64,000 nucleotides of DNA. It comes from Tenacibaculum sp. 190524A05c (lineage in GTDB: Bacteria; Bacteroidota; Bacteroidia; Flavobacteriales; Flavobacteriaceae). The notes under the pieces were generated by a model. It saw only the letters and a program-made list of their open reading frames with translations. It did not search any database and was not told the origin of the DNA. This document shows positions 37,098 through 45,750 of this stretch, in pieces (position 1 is the first letter of the stretch; each line of letters opens with the position of its first letter). Where the stretch lies: contig NZ_OZ038523.1 of assembly GCF_964036595.1 (NCBI RefSeq), positions 62,001 to 126,000 on the forward strand, in the 5' to 3' direction. The translations under genes were made by a program, and so were the position numbers.

Positions 37098-38465
37098 ATG
37101 AAATTAGAAAATTTACAATTCATGATTCTATTCTTTATAGGTATGGAATTATTTGGACAGTATAAATATAAGCTTGAAGCTGATGTACAGATTAATTCTG
37201 GATCATATGCAAGCACCTCAACTTTTTATACGAATACCAGTAATGTTGATTTTGCATTGAATCCATTTAATGGTGGTTTCAATACTCCATTAAATTCAAT
37301 GTTTTTCGTAACTGTTTATCAGGGGAATACGAGTCAGTCTAGAAGCATCCAAGATAAAGTACTAGAATTTACAGCTCCAGTTAGAGAAGTAGTTGTTGTA
37401 AATCAAACATTCTCTAGTCCCTTTTCTCCAGGAAACAAAACCTCTCAAAAAAATGAGTTTAATTCTTGTTTTATCGCTAATTCATATAATCTAATAAACG
37501 TAAATTATTTTCGTTTATATAGACTAAAAACACTTCAAGAATTAAATTTAGATTCAGGTAGTAATGAGATTAAAGAATGTGAACCTTATAATTTGCAAGT
37601 GTACGAGAAAGCTTGTGCTAATTATATTTCTTATGCACTTGAGTACTCAATAAATTCTGGTCCATGGAAAACTTATTTACCTTTTGCAAAGAATCCTCCT
37701 GTGGTTAGTATTACCAAGAATAATCTTGTTGGAATTCAAAGATCAGATAATGTTAATTTCAGAGTTAAATATTTAAATACGGGTTCTAATAATTACTCGG
37801 ATATCATAACTCTTAATTATAAAGACTGTTCTCCTCAATTAGATGAGATAGTTACAGTTAATGCACAATGTAATTATTCGAATGATGGTGGGTTTAGAAT
37901 TTCTTTTCAAAGAGATTTAAATCCCAATGAAAAATTGATTATAACATTATATGATGGTATTGACGATTCTATTTTAATTAACCAAGAATCAACAACAAGT
38001 TTAATAAATAGCGGTACTGGAACATACTTTTATGATTGGCAAATGAATTTAGCTGCAAATACGTATCGCGTAAAATATCAAACATTGAATGGAACTGGAA
38101 ATATTCCTACTTCTGATCCTTCTTGGGATATTCTTGAATTCAGTCCGATATTTTCGATAACTAAACCTGCTAAAGTTGTCTTTTCAATTGATAGTAAATC
38201 TGAAGAAAATTGTTTTAATGAAAAAGATGGTTATATAGAAGTTTCTGCTTCAAGAGAACCAGGAAGAGGATTGTTTTTCCAACTCACTAAGGATGGAACA
38301 GTGCAAATATTTAATGGAACAAATTGGGTGAACTATACGGGAGCTAATCCCAATGATAATGGATACAATGCTTTTACAAGTGCAACAACTACTCGCATAA
38401 ATAAACTAGGTAAGGGAATTTATAGAGTTAAAGTTCGAGATTCACAAAAATGCTACATGAAATAA
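37098..38465 (+). CDS. Short SprB-like secreted subunit, paralog 5 of 7
   Basis: A 455-residue secreted protein starting 24 nt after paralog 4, with a hydrophobic N-terminal signal (LQFMILFFIGMELFGQ) and a strand-forming mature start (YKYKLEADV). Its N-terminal domain resembles that of paralog 7, sharing LFTLN/QELNL-type segments followed by a SNEIKECEPYN or SNELKECAPRD motif. The last two modules open at CNYSNDGGFRI and CFNEKDGYIEV. It ends with KCYMK one residue earlier than paralogs 3 and 4. The next gene starts after a single intervening base. Confidence 0.75.
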   Translation: MKLENLQFMILFFIGMELFGQYKYKLEADVQINSGSYASTSTFYTNTSNVDFALNPFNGGFNTPLNSMFFVTVYQGNTSQSRSIQDKVLEFTAPVREVVVVNQTFSSPFSPGNKTSQKNEFNSCFIANSYNLINVNYFRLYRLKTLQELNLDSGSNEIKECEPYNLQVYEKACANYISYALEYSINSGPWKTYLPFAKNPPVVSITKNNLVGIQRSDNVNFRVKYLNTGSNNYSDIITLNYKDCSPQLDEIVTVNAQCNYSNDGGFRISFQRDLNPNEKLIITLYDGIDDSILINQESTTSLINSGTGTYFYDWQMNLAANTYRVKYQTLNGTGNIPTSDPSWDILEFSPIFSITKPAKVVFSIDSKSEENCFNEKDGYIEVSASREPGRGLFFQLTKDGTVQIFNGTNWVNYTGANPNDNGYNAFTSATTTRINKLGKGIYRVKVRDSQKCYMK

Positions 38466-38466
38466 A

Positions 38467-39795
38467 ATGAACACAATTGATTTAAAATACATATTAATTT
38501 TTATTCTAGCATTTATTTCAAAATTAAATAGTCAAAATGAATATGCCTATTTGATTGAAACAAAAATTACAGGGTATTTACATGCCAATAATAATTCTTT
38601 AAACATTTCAACGGATAAAGGAAATGTTGGATCCACAAGTTATTTTGCTAATAATTCCAATGTGGGAAGTACATATTATGACTTCTTTTATCTTCAGAAT
38701 AATTTTAATAAAATAAATATAAAGGTTGATAATTATGCTATTCAAATAGCCTCTTTTCCTGATTGTACTTATGAAAGACAAAGAGAAATAAATAGAGCAG
38801 ATTTTGGAAAATCATATTTAAATTTTTCGGGCTGTAGTTTTTCTCAAAGATTATATTCTCTACACGTTTATGATGATGAAGATGCTAGAAATAATGGAAT
38901 TTGTTTTAGCAATAATGTGACATTAAAGTATGGTTATCACTGGCAATTCAAATTGGGAGCAGGAGGGTGGAATGATTTTCCAACCGAATTTAATAATAGA
39001 GTTACCACAACATTTAATTTTGAAGAACTACTAACTAAAAGTGGGATTAATTTAGCAACTATCTCAGCGAATACGGTTCAATTCAGAACAGGTTTTAATA
39101 ATCAATTTACGAATATTGTAACCTACAGTATAATTTCCTGTTCACCAGAATTTAAAGGCATTGTAACAAAATCTCCAACTTGTAATAATTTTGAAGATGG
39201 AAGCTTGGAATTAAAGTTAGGTAGAGATATCGAAACCAATGAAAAATTAGCAGTTACCTTGTTTAGGGAGGACATTACATCAGGTGATTTTACAATAATC
39301 CCTTCTAACGGGCAAAAATTTAATATTACTTCCTTAGTAGGAAATACAGATGGTACGTTCAGTTATTTTTGGCCAGCGGAGTTACCTGCTGGAAAATATA
39401 AGTTAAAGTACCAAACCGTAAATAGTGCTACTACGGTAAGCCCATCATCTTTTGATAGCCTTAATTTTACTGGAGCCCCCTTTATCATAAATTCAATTGC
39501 ACCAGTAAATTTCTCTATAACAAATAGTTCTAATGAAAAGTGTTTTACAGTTAAAGATGGATATATTGATGTATCTGCTACAAGAGAACCAGGAAGAAAC
39601 TTATTCTTTCAACTAACTAAAGACGGAACTGTACAAGTATTTAATGGAACTAACTGGGTGAATTATACAGGAACAAATCCAAATGATAGTGGATATAACC
39701 CATTTACAAATGAAACAACAACTAGAATAAATAAATTAAGTAAAGGAGATTATCGAATTAAAGTAAGAGACTCTGAAAAATGCTATATGAAATAA
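38467..39795 (+). CDS. Short SprB-like secreted subunit, paralog 6 of 7
   Basis: A 442-residue secreted protein with a signal-like N-terminus (LKYILIFILAFISKLNSQ). The predicted mature chain begins with a strand (EYAYLIETKI). The N-terminal region is unique to this paralog, with a HWQFKLGAGGWNDFP segment that parallels the KWQYEN and KWQFYD segments of paralogs 1 and 2. The two C-terminal modules open at CNNFEDGSLEL and CFTVKDGYIDV, and the chain ends with KCYMK. Its start codon lies 1 nt beyond the previous stop, implying coupled translation. Confidence 0.75.
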   Translation: MNTIDLKYILIFILAFISKLNSQNEYAYLIETKITGYLHANNNSLNISTDKGNVGSTSYFANNSNVGSTYYDFFYLQNNFNKINIKVDNYAIQIASFPDCTYERQREINRADFGKSYLNFSGCSFSQRLYSLHVYDDEDARNNGICFSNNVTLKYGYHWQFKLGAGGWNDFPTEFNNRVTTTFNFEELLTKSGINLATISANTVQFRTGFNNQFTNIVTYSIISCSPEFKGIVTKSPTCNNFEDGSLELKLGRDIETNEKLAVTLFREDITSGDFTIIPSNGQKFNITSLVGNTDGTFSYFWPAELPAGKYKLKYQTVNSATTVSPSSFDSLNFTGAPFIINSIAPVNFSITNSSNEKCFTVKDGYIDVSATREPGRNLFFQLTKDGTVQVFNGTNWVNYTGTNPNDSGYNPFTNETTTRINKLSKGDYRIKVRDSEKCYMK

Positions 39796-39822
39796 GATTA
39801 AATAATTAAAAACCCTTCAACA

Positions 39823-41193
39823 ATGAAAAATAAACTATTACTTCTTGTATTTCTTGGTTGTAGCTTTTACAGTTACAGTCAGCATGTATATTTATATGAG
39901 TATAGGGCTTCTTTTTCATCATCAGCAACTGGAACTCCGTTATATTTTGAAAGTACAATTTCTACGAATCGCGGACAATTATCAAGTTTTAATCAGACTA
40001 GGCCAAGCTCAATTAACATAAACGAATTCAAAATGGTTGAATTTTCTCAAGAGGTAACTTCGGTAACTTCTTTTGCGAGATATTCCCCTGGTTTTATAGG
40101 AGGATGCAATAATATTACAAGTAATACTAATACTTTACCTTTTACGGGTTGTATTCAAGGAACTCAATTATTATCAGGGACATTTAATGCTTTTCAATGT
40201 TTGAATGAGAGTTACACATCGTTTAAACTGATTAAAATGGAAAGTTTATTTACGTTAAATACAGAAGGAGCAACATCAAATGAGTTAAAAGAATGCGCTC
40301 CACGTGATATTAAGATTTCATCAGGATGTCAGTTTAAATTTGCTTTGGAATATCAATTAACAGGAAGTTCTACTTGGCAAGAGGTAATACCATATGGAAG
40401 TAATTCAATGACAGTAAGTATTTCTACTTCTGATTTTCCTGGACTAAATACTGGTGATAATTTTCGATTACGAGCTAGATATCTTCCTACATATGGAACT
40501 ACAACTGCCAATGCATATTCAGACGAAATTATATTAAAATCAGCGTCTTGTTCTCCTGTTTTTGATAATGTCGTGCCGAGTCCTACAACATGCAATTATT
40601 CTTCTGACGGAGGATTTAAAATTTCAGTAAAGAGAGATTTAGACACGAATGAAAAAATCATTTTCACTCTATATGATGGAATTAATGACGCCATTTTATT
40701 AAATCAAGAATCTACAACAAGTTTAATTAATAATGGTGATGGAACATTTAGTTATAACTGGTTGACAGATTTAGATGCAGCTTCGTATCGCGTAAAATAC
40801 CAAACACTAAATGGAACTGGAAATATACCAGGTACTGATTCATCTTGGGATACGGTAGAATTCAGTCCAGTATTTACTGTAGCCAAACCTGCTAAAGTCG
40901 TATTTTCTATAACAAATAGATCTGATGAAAAATGTTTTGCAGCTAACGATGGTTATATAGATATTAGCGCCTCGAAAGAAAACAGTAGAAGTTTGTTTTA
41001 TCAATTAACTAAAGGCACTGTTATACAGGTGTTTAATGGTAGTTCTTGGGTCGATTACACAGGCTCAAATCCAATGAGTGAAACATATTATTCTTTTGAT
41101 AATGAAACAACAACAAGAATTAGTAAGCTAGGAGAAGGAGATTACAGGGTAAAAGTACGTGACTCGCAAGAGTGTTACATGAGAAATAATTAA
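39823..41193 (+). CDS. Short SprB-like secreted subunit, paralog 7 of 7
   Basis: A 456-residue secreted protein, last of the five-gene block. The signal peptide ends near SYSQ (residue 20), and the mature N-terminus begins with a strand (VYLYEYRASF). The two C-terminal modules open at CNYSSDGGFKI and CFAANDGYIDI. The end is ECYMRNN, so even the most divergent copy keeps the conserved Cys-Tyr and stops within four residues of it. A gap of 27 nt separates it from the beta-barrel gene, similar to the gaps before paralogs 4 and 7. Confidence 0.75.
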   Translation: MKNKLLLLVFLGCSFYSYSQHVYLYEYRASFSSSATGTPLYFESTISTNRGQLSSFNQTRPSSININEFKMVEFSQEVTSVTSFARYSPGFIGGCNNITSNTNTLPFTGCIQGTQLLSGTFNAFQCLNESYTSFKLIKMESLFTLNTEGATSNELKECAPRDIKISSGCQFKFALEYQLTGSSTWQEVIPYGSNSMTVSISTSDFPGLNTGDNFRLRARYLPTYGTTTANAYSDEIILKSASCSPVFDNVVPSPTTCNYSSDGGFKISVKRDLDTNEKIIFTLYDGINDAILLNQESTTSLINNGDGTFSYNWLTDLDAASYRVKYQTLNGTGNIPGTDSSWDTVEFSPVFTVAKPAKVVFSITNRSDEKCFAANDGYIDISASKENSRSLFYQLTKGTVIQVFNGSSWVDYTGSNPMSETYYSFDNETTTRISKLGEGDYRVKVRDSQECYMRNN

Positions 41194-41220
41194 AAAAGAA
41201 AGAGTAGATCTTAATTAGAA

Positions 41221-43590
41221 ATGAGAAACAAAAATTTACGTTTAGTAATATTAGTTAGTATTTTATGTTTGCTGAAAATTGAAGCACAGCAAATTGATTT
41301 TGATAATATAGGTAGGGGGAAACCTATAAAAATTAGTGGTAATATTGCTGCAAATACAGTATTTTATTCATCGAATCAAAATAATGCAAGATCTCCTTTT
41401 ACTTATTTTCTTCAAGGAAGTTTAAACTTTAGTATTTATGAGTTTTCAATTCCAGTTAGTTATAGCTTTTCTAACCAAGGTGAAGATTTAGAGTATCAAT
41501 TACCTTTTAATTTTAACAGATTAAGTTTACACCCGAGATATAGGTGGATTCAGGCTCATATTGGAGATGTTACAATGTCGTTTTCTCCATATACCTTAGC
41601 TGGTCATCAATTTACAGGAGGTGGAGTTGAATTAACCCCTAATGGAGGATTTACCTTTTCAGCGATGTCGGGAAGATTATTAAAAGCTACAGAGGATTCA
41701 AGCGATGACAGAACAATCCCGGCTTACAGAAGAATGGGATATGGTGCTAAATTTGGATACACTGGCAAGAAATATAGTGTTGAGGTAATAGGTTTTTATG
41801 CTAAAGATGAAGAGAATTCAATTAGCGCTGTGCCAGAGGATAAACAAGTATTACCAAAGGAAAATTTAGTTTTAAGTTTAGGAGGGTCAGTTGCGATTAC
41901 TGATGGATTACAATTTAGTGGAGAATATGCTTCTACAGCAATAACCAAAGATACAAGGGCTGAGAAAGTTTCTTTTAGTCAAGGATTAGCAGGTTTGTTC
42001 TTTAATAATAGAGCTTCAACAGAACATTACAAGGCCTTCAGAACTGAATTAAACTATACATTCGATAAGTATAATTTTGGAGTTGGATATGAGAGAATTG
42101 ATCCTGGTTATGAAACTTTAGGTGGTTATTTCTTTAATAATGATTTCGAAAATATTACATTAAATGGAACAACTTCTTTATTTAGTAACAAAGTAAATTT
42201 ATCGTTTAATGTTGGTTTTCAAAGAGATGATTTAGCAAATCAAAAAGAAACGGCTACAAGTAGAACTGTAGGAAGCGTTAATGCGAGTTATGCGATGAAT
42301 AAAAAGGTAAATATTTCTGCGAGCTATTCTAACTTTACAACATTTACAAACAATAGATTAGATCAGTTTGATATAATTAATGATGATAATTTAATTGATA
42401 ATCAAGATCAGTTATTCGATTACAGACAACTTTCTCAGAATGCTAATTTCAATGTTGGTTATATCATAGAAAATAGTAAAAACAGAAGACAAAACTTAAA
42501 TACAAATTACTCTTTAGCCACTGTAGCCAATGAACAAAATGGTATTGTTAGAATTGGAGATGGATCTACTTTTCATAACTTTAATTCTTCATACTCAATT
42601 GGGTTACCGCAAAGAAAATTGAATATTTCTACCAGTTTAAATGCGACATATAACACCATTGGTACGCAAGATTCTTATACTTGGGGACCAACAGTTGCGG
42701 TAGGGAAGAAATTCCTAAAAGATAAACTAAATACTACTTTAGGTGCTTCTTATAATCAGAGTGTTGGAGCAGAAACAAATTCTAGTAATGCTAATATTAG
42801 ATTAAATGCAAACTATATTTTACAGGAAAAGCATAATTTCAATTTAAATGTAATTCAGTTATTTAGGTCAACATCATCAGCACCAAGCACTACCGATTTA
42901 ACCGTAACGTTTGGTTACAATTATCCATTTGATTTATCAGCGGCTAAAAAGAAAAAGAAATCTAAGGATAAAGAGGATAAATCTGACATCTATTACAAGG
43001 ATCAGACATTTACTGGAGGTTCAGGTAAAATAACTTCTGAGATTATAGAACTTAGGAAAGATAAAAAGTATACTGATTTAGCATTAGTAAATACCTTAGG
43101 TGATGAAATGATATTAGCCGAGCAGGAAATGATTAATGCGGAGTTAAAATCAAGAAAAAGATATAAAAAGAAAGCTGAAGAATATCTTGAGTTATTAGAG
43201 AAATACGAGAACTTTAGTAATAAGTATTATGATTTAAATTTTAAAATTCTTCAAAAGTTGTATAACGATGCAAGAAAGCAAGAAGAGAAGGTTGAACAGA
43301 AGTTTGCCCGTGCTAAAATGTTATATGATAGTACGAATGGACAGCGCAAGAGGAAATTATTAAAAGATTTAAAGAAAAAAGAATCTGCCTACACTTCTAA
43401 TCAGCTAATGATAGAAGAGCTTAAAAACATTAAGAAAACTGACGTTATTGAAAATAGTAACGAACGTTTAACTAAATTCAAAAAAGCAAATTATAACAAA
43501 GTTTATAAAATGATTGAAGAAGGTAAAACGGATAAAGAAATTTCTTTATTCTTAGAGTTATCTTACATAAAAATGTATCATTCAATTTAG
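41221..43590 (+). CDS. Outer-membrane beta-barrel protein with C-terminal coiled coil
   Basis: A 789-residue protein with a signal peptide (cut near IEAQQ). About 530 residues of alternating strands follow, rich in aromatic and Asn/Ser residues (for example VNLSFNVGFQRDDL and KVNISASYSNF), as expected of an outer-membrane barrel. After a Lys-rich link (AAKKKKKSKDKEDK, about 577-590) comes a highly charged helical tail of about 190 residues that is probably coiled coil and lies in the periplasm. It is not a PorP/SprF-type protein, the usual partner of SprB adhesins. As the last gene of the locus it is a candidate for the anchoring or translocation channel of the apparatus; that function is inferred. 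Confidence 0.7.
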   Translation: MRNKNLRLVILVSILCLLKIEAQQIDFDNIGRGKPIKISGNIAANTVFYSSNQNNARSPFTYFLQGSLNFSIYEFSIPVSYSFSNQGEDLEYQLPFNFNRLSLHPRYRWIQAHIGDVTMSFSPYTLAGHQFTGGGVELTPNGGFTFSAMSGRLLKATEDSSDDRTIPAYRRMGYGAKFGYTGKKYSVEVIGFYAKDEENSISAVPEDKQVLPKENLVLSLGGSVAITDGLQFSGEYASTAITKDTRAEKVSFSQGLAGLFFNNRASTEHYKAFRTELNYTFDKYNFGVGYERIDPGYETLGGYFFNNDFENITLNGTTSLFSNKVNLSFNVGFQRDDLANQKETATSRTVGSVNASYAMNKKVNISASYSNFTTFTNNRLDQFDIINDDNLIDNQDQLFDYRQLSQNANFNVGYIIENSKNRRQNLNTNYSLATVANEQNGIVRIGDGSTFHNFNSSYSIGLPQRKLNISTSLNATYNTIGTQDSYTWGPTVAVGKKFLKDKLNTTLGASYNQSVGAETNSSNANIRLNANYILQEKHNFNLNVIQLFRSTSSAPSTTDLTVTFGYNYPFDLSAAKKKKKSKDKEDKSDIYYKDQTFTGGSGKITSEIIELRKDKKYTDLALVNTLGDEMILAEQEMINAELKSRKRYKKKAEEYLELLEKYENFSNKYYDLNFKILQKLYNDARKQEEKVEQKFARAKMLYDSTNGQRKRKLLKDLKKKESAYTSNQLMIEELKNIKKTDVIENSNERLTKFKKANYNKVYKMIEEGKTDKEISLFLELSYIKMYHSI

Positions 43591-43619
43591 AATCAAAAAA
43601 AACTAAACACAAAAAACTC

Positions 43620-43925
43620 TTACGAAAATGTAAAAAAGTTTCATTTTAGATTAGTGAATTTTTGTAATTATTTTAGTTAACGTTTCGAATCTATTTGACA
43701 TTTTAATTCAATCAGTAAATAAAATCGATCCATTTTTTATGGAAATGTAGTGGGTGTTCTCTTTAAGTTAGTTAAATCGAACCTTGTATTTGTAAGCGTA
43801 ATTATTATGCAGTTATCAAGAATCAGAGTTTAATTTTTTAGAATCTTTTTACTGGGGTTGAGTAGAAAGGAAAACGCACTTAGTTTTTATGATTAAATGT
43901 CTTAGGTATTGAATAAGTGATTTTT
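43620..43925 (+). pseudogene. Decayed fragment of a sodium:solute symporter gene
   Basis: The 501-nt gap between the beta-barrel gene and the next gene is not empty. From about 43620 to 43925 it aligns collinearly with the 3' part of the symporter gene at 4502-6196 (about 5830-6140 there). Translation shows remnants such as VNVSNLFDILIQSVN matching VANLFDNLIQLVN, then after a frameshift SIFYGNVVGV and KLVKSNLVFV matching SIFYGNVLGM and RFVKSNGVFI. A stretch of 22 identical bases (GATCCATTTTTTATGGAAAT and two more) sits at the centre. Several in-frame stops, a frameshift and small deletions show it is non-functional. The 5' part is missing. I see nothing in 43926-44091. Confidence 0.8.
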
Positions 43926-44091
43926 AAAGTTAAAATGCTACAAGTAGTTGATTGGAAAACAAAATAGATTGTTAAATTTAATCATCATTGTAATTTATTT
44001 AATATCATTTTCCTATAATTAATAATACTATTAAAACAAAAAACTACTTTTATAATGGCCTAATTGATTGTTGTTTAATATTTAATAAATT

Positions 44092-44499
44092 ATGAATGCA
44101 GTAATATTTTATCATGCAAATAGTAAGTTAGAGGATACAGCTTATGATTTAAGTACATTATTAAAAATAAAAATCAATACAAAATATAAAAGTTTAATTT
44201 TTGATGTTGATTTTTTCATGAAGTTAAGGAGGAATCCTGATGGGTTAGAATTTGGAAGGTTTAATTTTGAATTTCCTGGGGGATGTTTTGAGTTTAATAA
44301 TAGTATTGAGTTTTCTTATGATGATAATAGTAAGGATGATAAAATAATAGATATGGTTTCCAAAATCCTTTATTTTTTTTGGAGTAAAGATATACCTGCT
44401 GTTGCTTCAGGGATAGAGGGAGGTAAATTACCATATAATGGAGGGTATAACCGTAAGGATTTACCTTGGCCAAAGAATGATTCTAATAATTTTTTTTAA
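44092..44499 (+). CDS. Small cytoplasmic protein of unknown function
   Basis: A 135-residue protein without signal peptide or membrane segment. I do not recognise it. It is AT-rich, begins with a strand (MNAVIFYHAN), has a Phe-rich centre (LEFGRFNFEFPGGCFEF) and ends with a Gly/Asn/Pro-rich tail (PYNGGYNRKDLPWP). Position after the toxin locus and small size would fit an orphan immunity gene, but no toxin lies directly upstream. It is preceded by the symporter remnant and separated by 52 nt from the next gene. Confidence 0.6.
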   Translation: MNAVIFYHANSKLEDTAYDLSTLLKIKINTKYKSLIFDVDFFMKLRRNPDGLEFGRFNFEFPGGCFEFNNSIEFSYDDNSKDDKIIDMVSKILYFFWSKDIPAVASGIEGGKLPYNGGYNRKDLPWPKNDSNNFF

Positions 44500-44551
44500 A
44501 CTATTAATGGGTAAGTTAAAAAGTAAATATTGAATTTATAATTTAAGTAAA

Positions 44552-45736
44552 GTGAAATTCTGGGAAAAATTAAATTTTCATAAAAATAATTCTAAAAATA
44601 TTTTTCTATTAGGAGAAATAAATAGAGAATACAATCAAATGTTTTCTAAAGGAGATTGGGTTTTTATATTGTTTACTGAATACTCCGAATCTGAAATAAC
44701 TTTTTTACAGCAATTTTTAGAAGTTGCGAAAAGTCATTCTAATCTTCATTTTGCCTTTAAATTATATATCGATAAATCTAAAATAAATGATTTTAGTGAA
44801 GTAATAGGTGAAGTTAAAAATACTCCTGTTATTTTATTTAAAAAAGGAGGAAAAACTAAGTTTTTACCATCTAGAGAATATGATATTACTGAATTAGATG
44901 TGTTGTTAGGAAACTTTAATTATCAATTAGAAGAACCTGATATACCTAAATGTTATTTATGTAATACAATTAAAGGATTAAATGAAGTAGGTAAGTGTAC
45001 ATTATGTTCTGGAAGTAATCAAAAAGTTAAACCTAAATGTATTATAGATAAAAGAAAAGTTAGTTCTATTGAAGAGATCAAAGAGTTTTTAAATATTAGT
45101 GATCATCTTTTTTTTGAATTTGATAATTACAATACACTAATATTTGGAGATAATATAATAGCTGAATTACTTAAAATGTTGGAAGAAACAATTGATGATG
45201 ATTTAGATTATAAAATATTCTTAGCATTAAGAATGCTCGGTGTAGAGATTTGGGGATCTTCTAAAGAAAATATTAAATATAGATACCGTTTGCCTGAAGA
45301 GGATGTATTTAAGGAAATGGAATATCAAAAATCAAATTTTAAGATAAAAATACAAACAGCTTTAACAGCTAGAGAAAATATATTTACAATAAATACTCAA
45401 GCTTTTCCCAAGAATTTATCTATTATAAATTATATAGAATACGATAATAATTCTAAGTTTTTTGATGGTAAATGGATATTTTTTTTATTCAAGGAATATG
45501 CAGATACTGATATTAAAACGCTTTATGAGATTATAGAGATTGCCAAAGAATATCCCGATTTAAATTTTGGTTTGAAATCCTTTAAAAGCGTAGAGAAAAT
45601 TAAAGAGTTTATTACTACAGAAATAAAACATAATAATTTACCTAAGATATTATTTAGAGATCAATTAGAATGCTATCCTTTAGCTAATCAGTTCAAATCA
45701 AAAGAAGAATTGAAAAAAATATTAGATAATATATAG
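44552..45736 (+). CDS. Protein with internally duplicated domain flanking a CxxC/CxxC knuckle
   Basis: A 394-residue cytoplasmic protein starting with GTG at 44552; the next usable ATG is at 44639. The N-terminal part (GDWVFILFTEYSES, from about residue 33) and the C-terminal part (GKWIFFLFKEYADT, from about residue 307) are clearly duplicated, each ending in a helix after a PVILF or PKILF strand. The alternation is compatible with a thioredoxin-like fold, but no redox CxxC is at the expected place. Between them lie CYLC and CTLC pairs (about residues 135-152), probably a zinc ribbon, and a helical region. I do not recognise the family. The strand and AT-richness match the preceding small gene. 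Confidence 0.6.
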   Translation: MKFWEKLNFHKNNSKNIFLLGEINREYNQMFSKGDWVFILFTEYSESEITFLQQFLEVAKSHSNLHFAFKLYIDKSKINDFSEVIGEVKNTPVILFKKGGKTKFLPSREYDITELDVLLGNFNYQLEEPDIPKCYLCNTIKGLNEVGKCTLCSGSNQKVKPKCIIDKRKVSSIEEIKEFLNISDHLFFEFDNYNTLIFGDNIIAELLKMLEETIDDDLDYKIFLALRMLGVEIWGSSKENIKYRYRLPEEDVFKEMEYQKSNFKIKIQTALTARENIFTINTQAFPKNLSIINYIEYDNNSKFFDGKWIFFLFKEYADTDIKTLYEIIEIAKEYPDLNFGLKSFKSVEKIKEFITTEIKHNNLPKILFRDQLECYPLANQFKSKEELKKILDNI

Positions 45737-45750
45737 ATATGGAGGAATAA

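Noticed and set aside
41221..43590. SprF/PorP-family identification of the barrel
   Set aside because: The characteristic PorP/SprF N-terminal sequence and size (about 300-350 residues) are absent; the protein is 789 residues with a coiled-coil tail.
44552..45736. Thioredoxin activity of the duplicated-domain protein
   Set aside because: The CxxC pairs lie between the duplicated domains in a zinc-ribbon arrangement, and no redox CxxC occurs at the start of the first helix of either domain.
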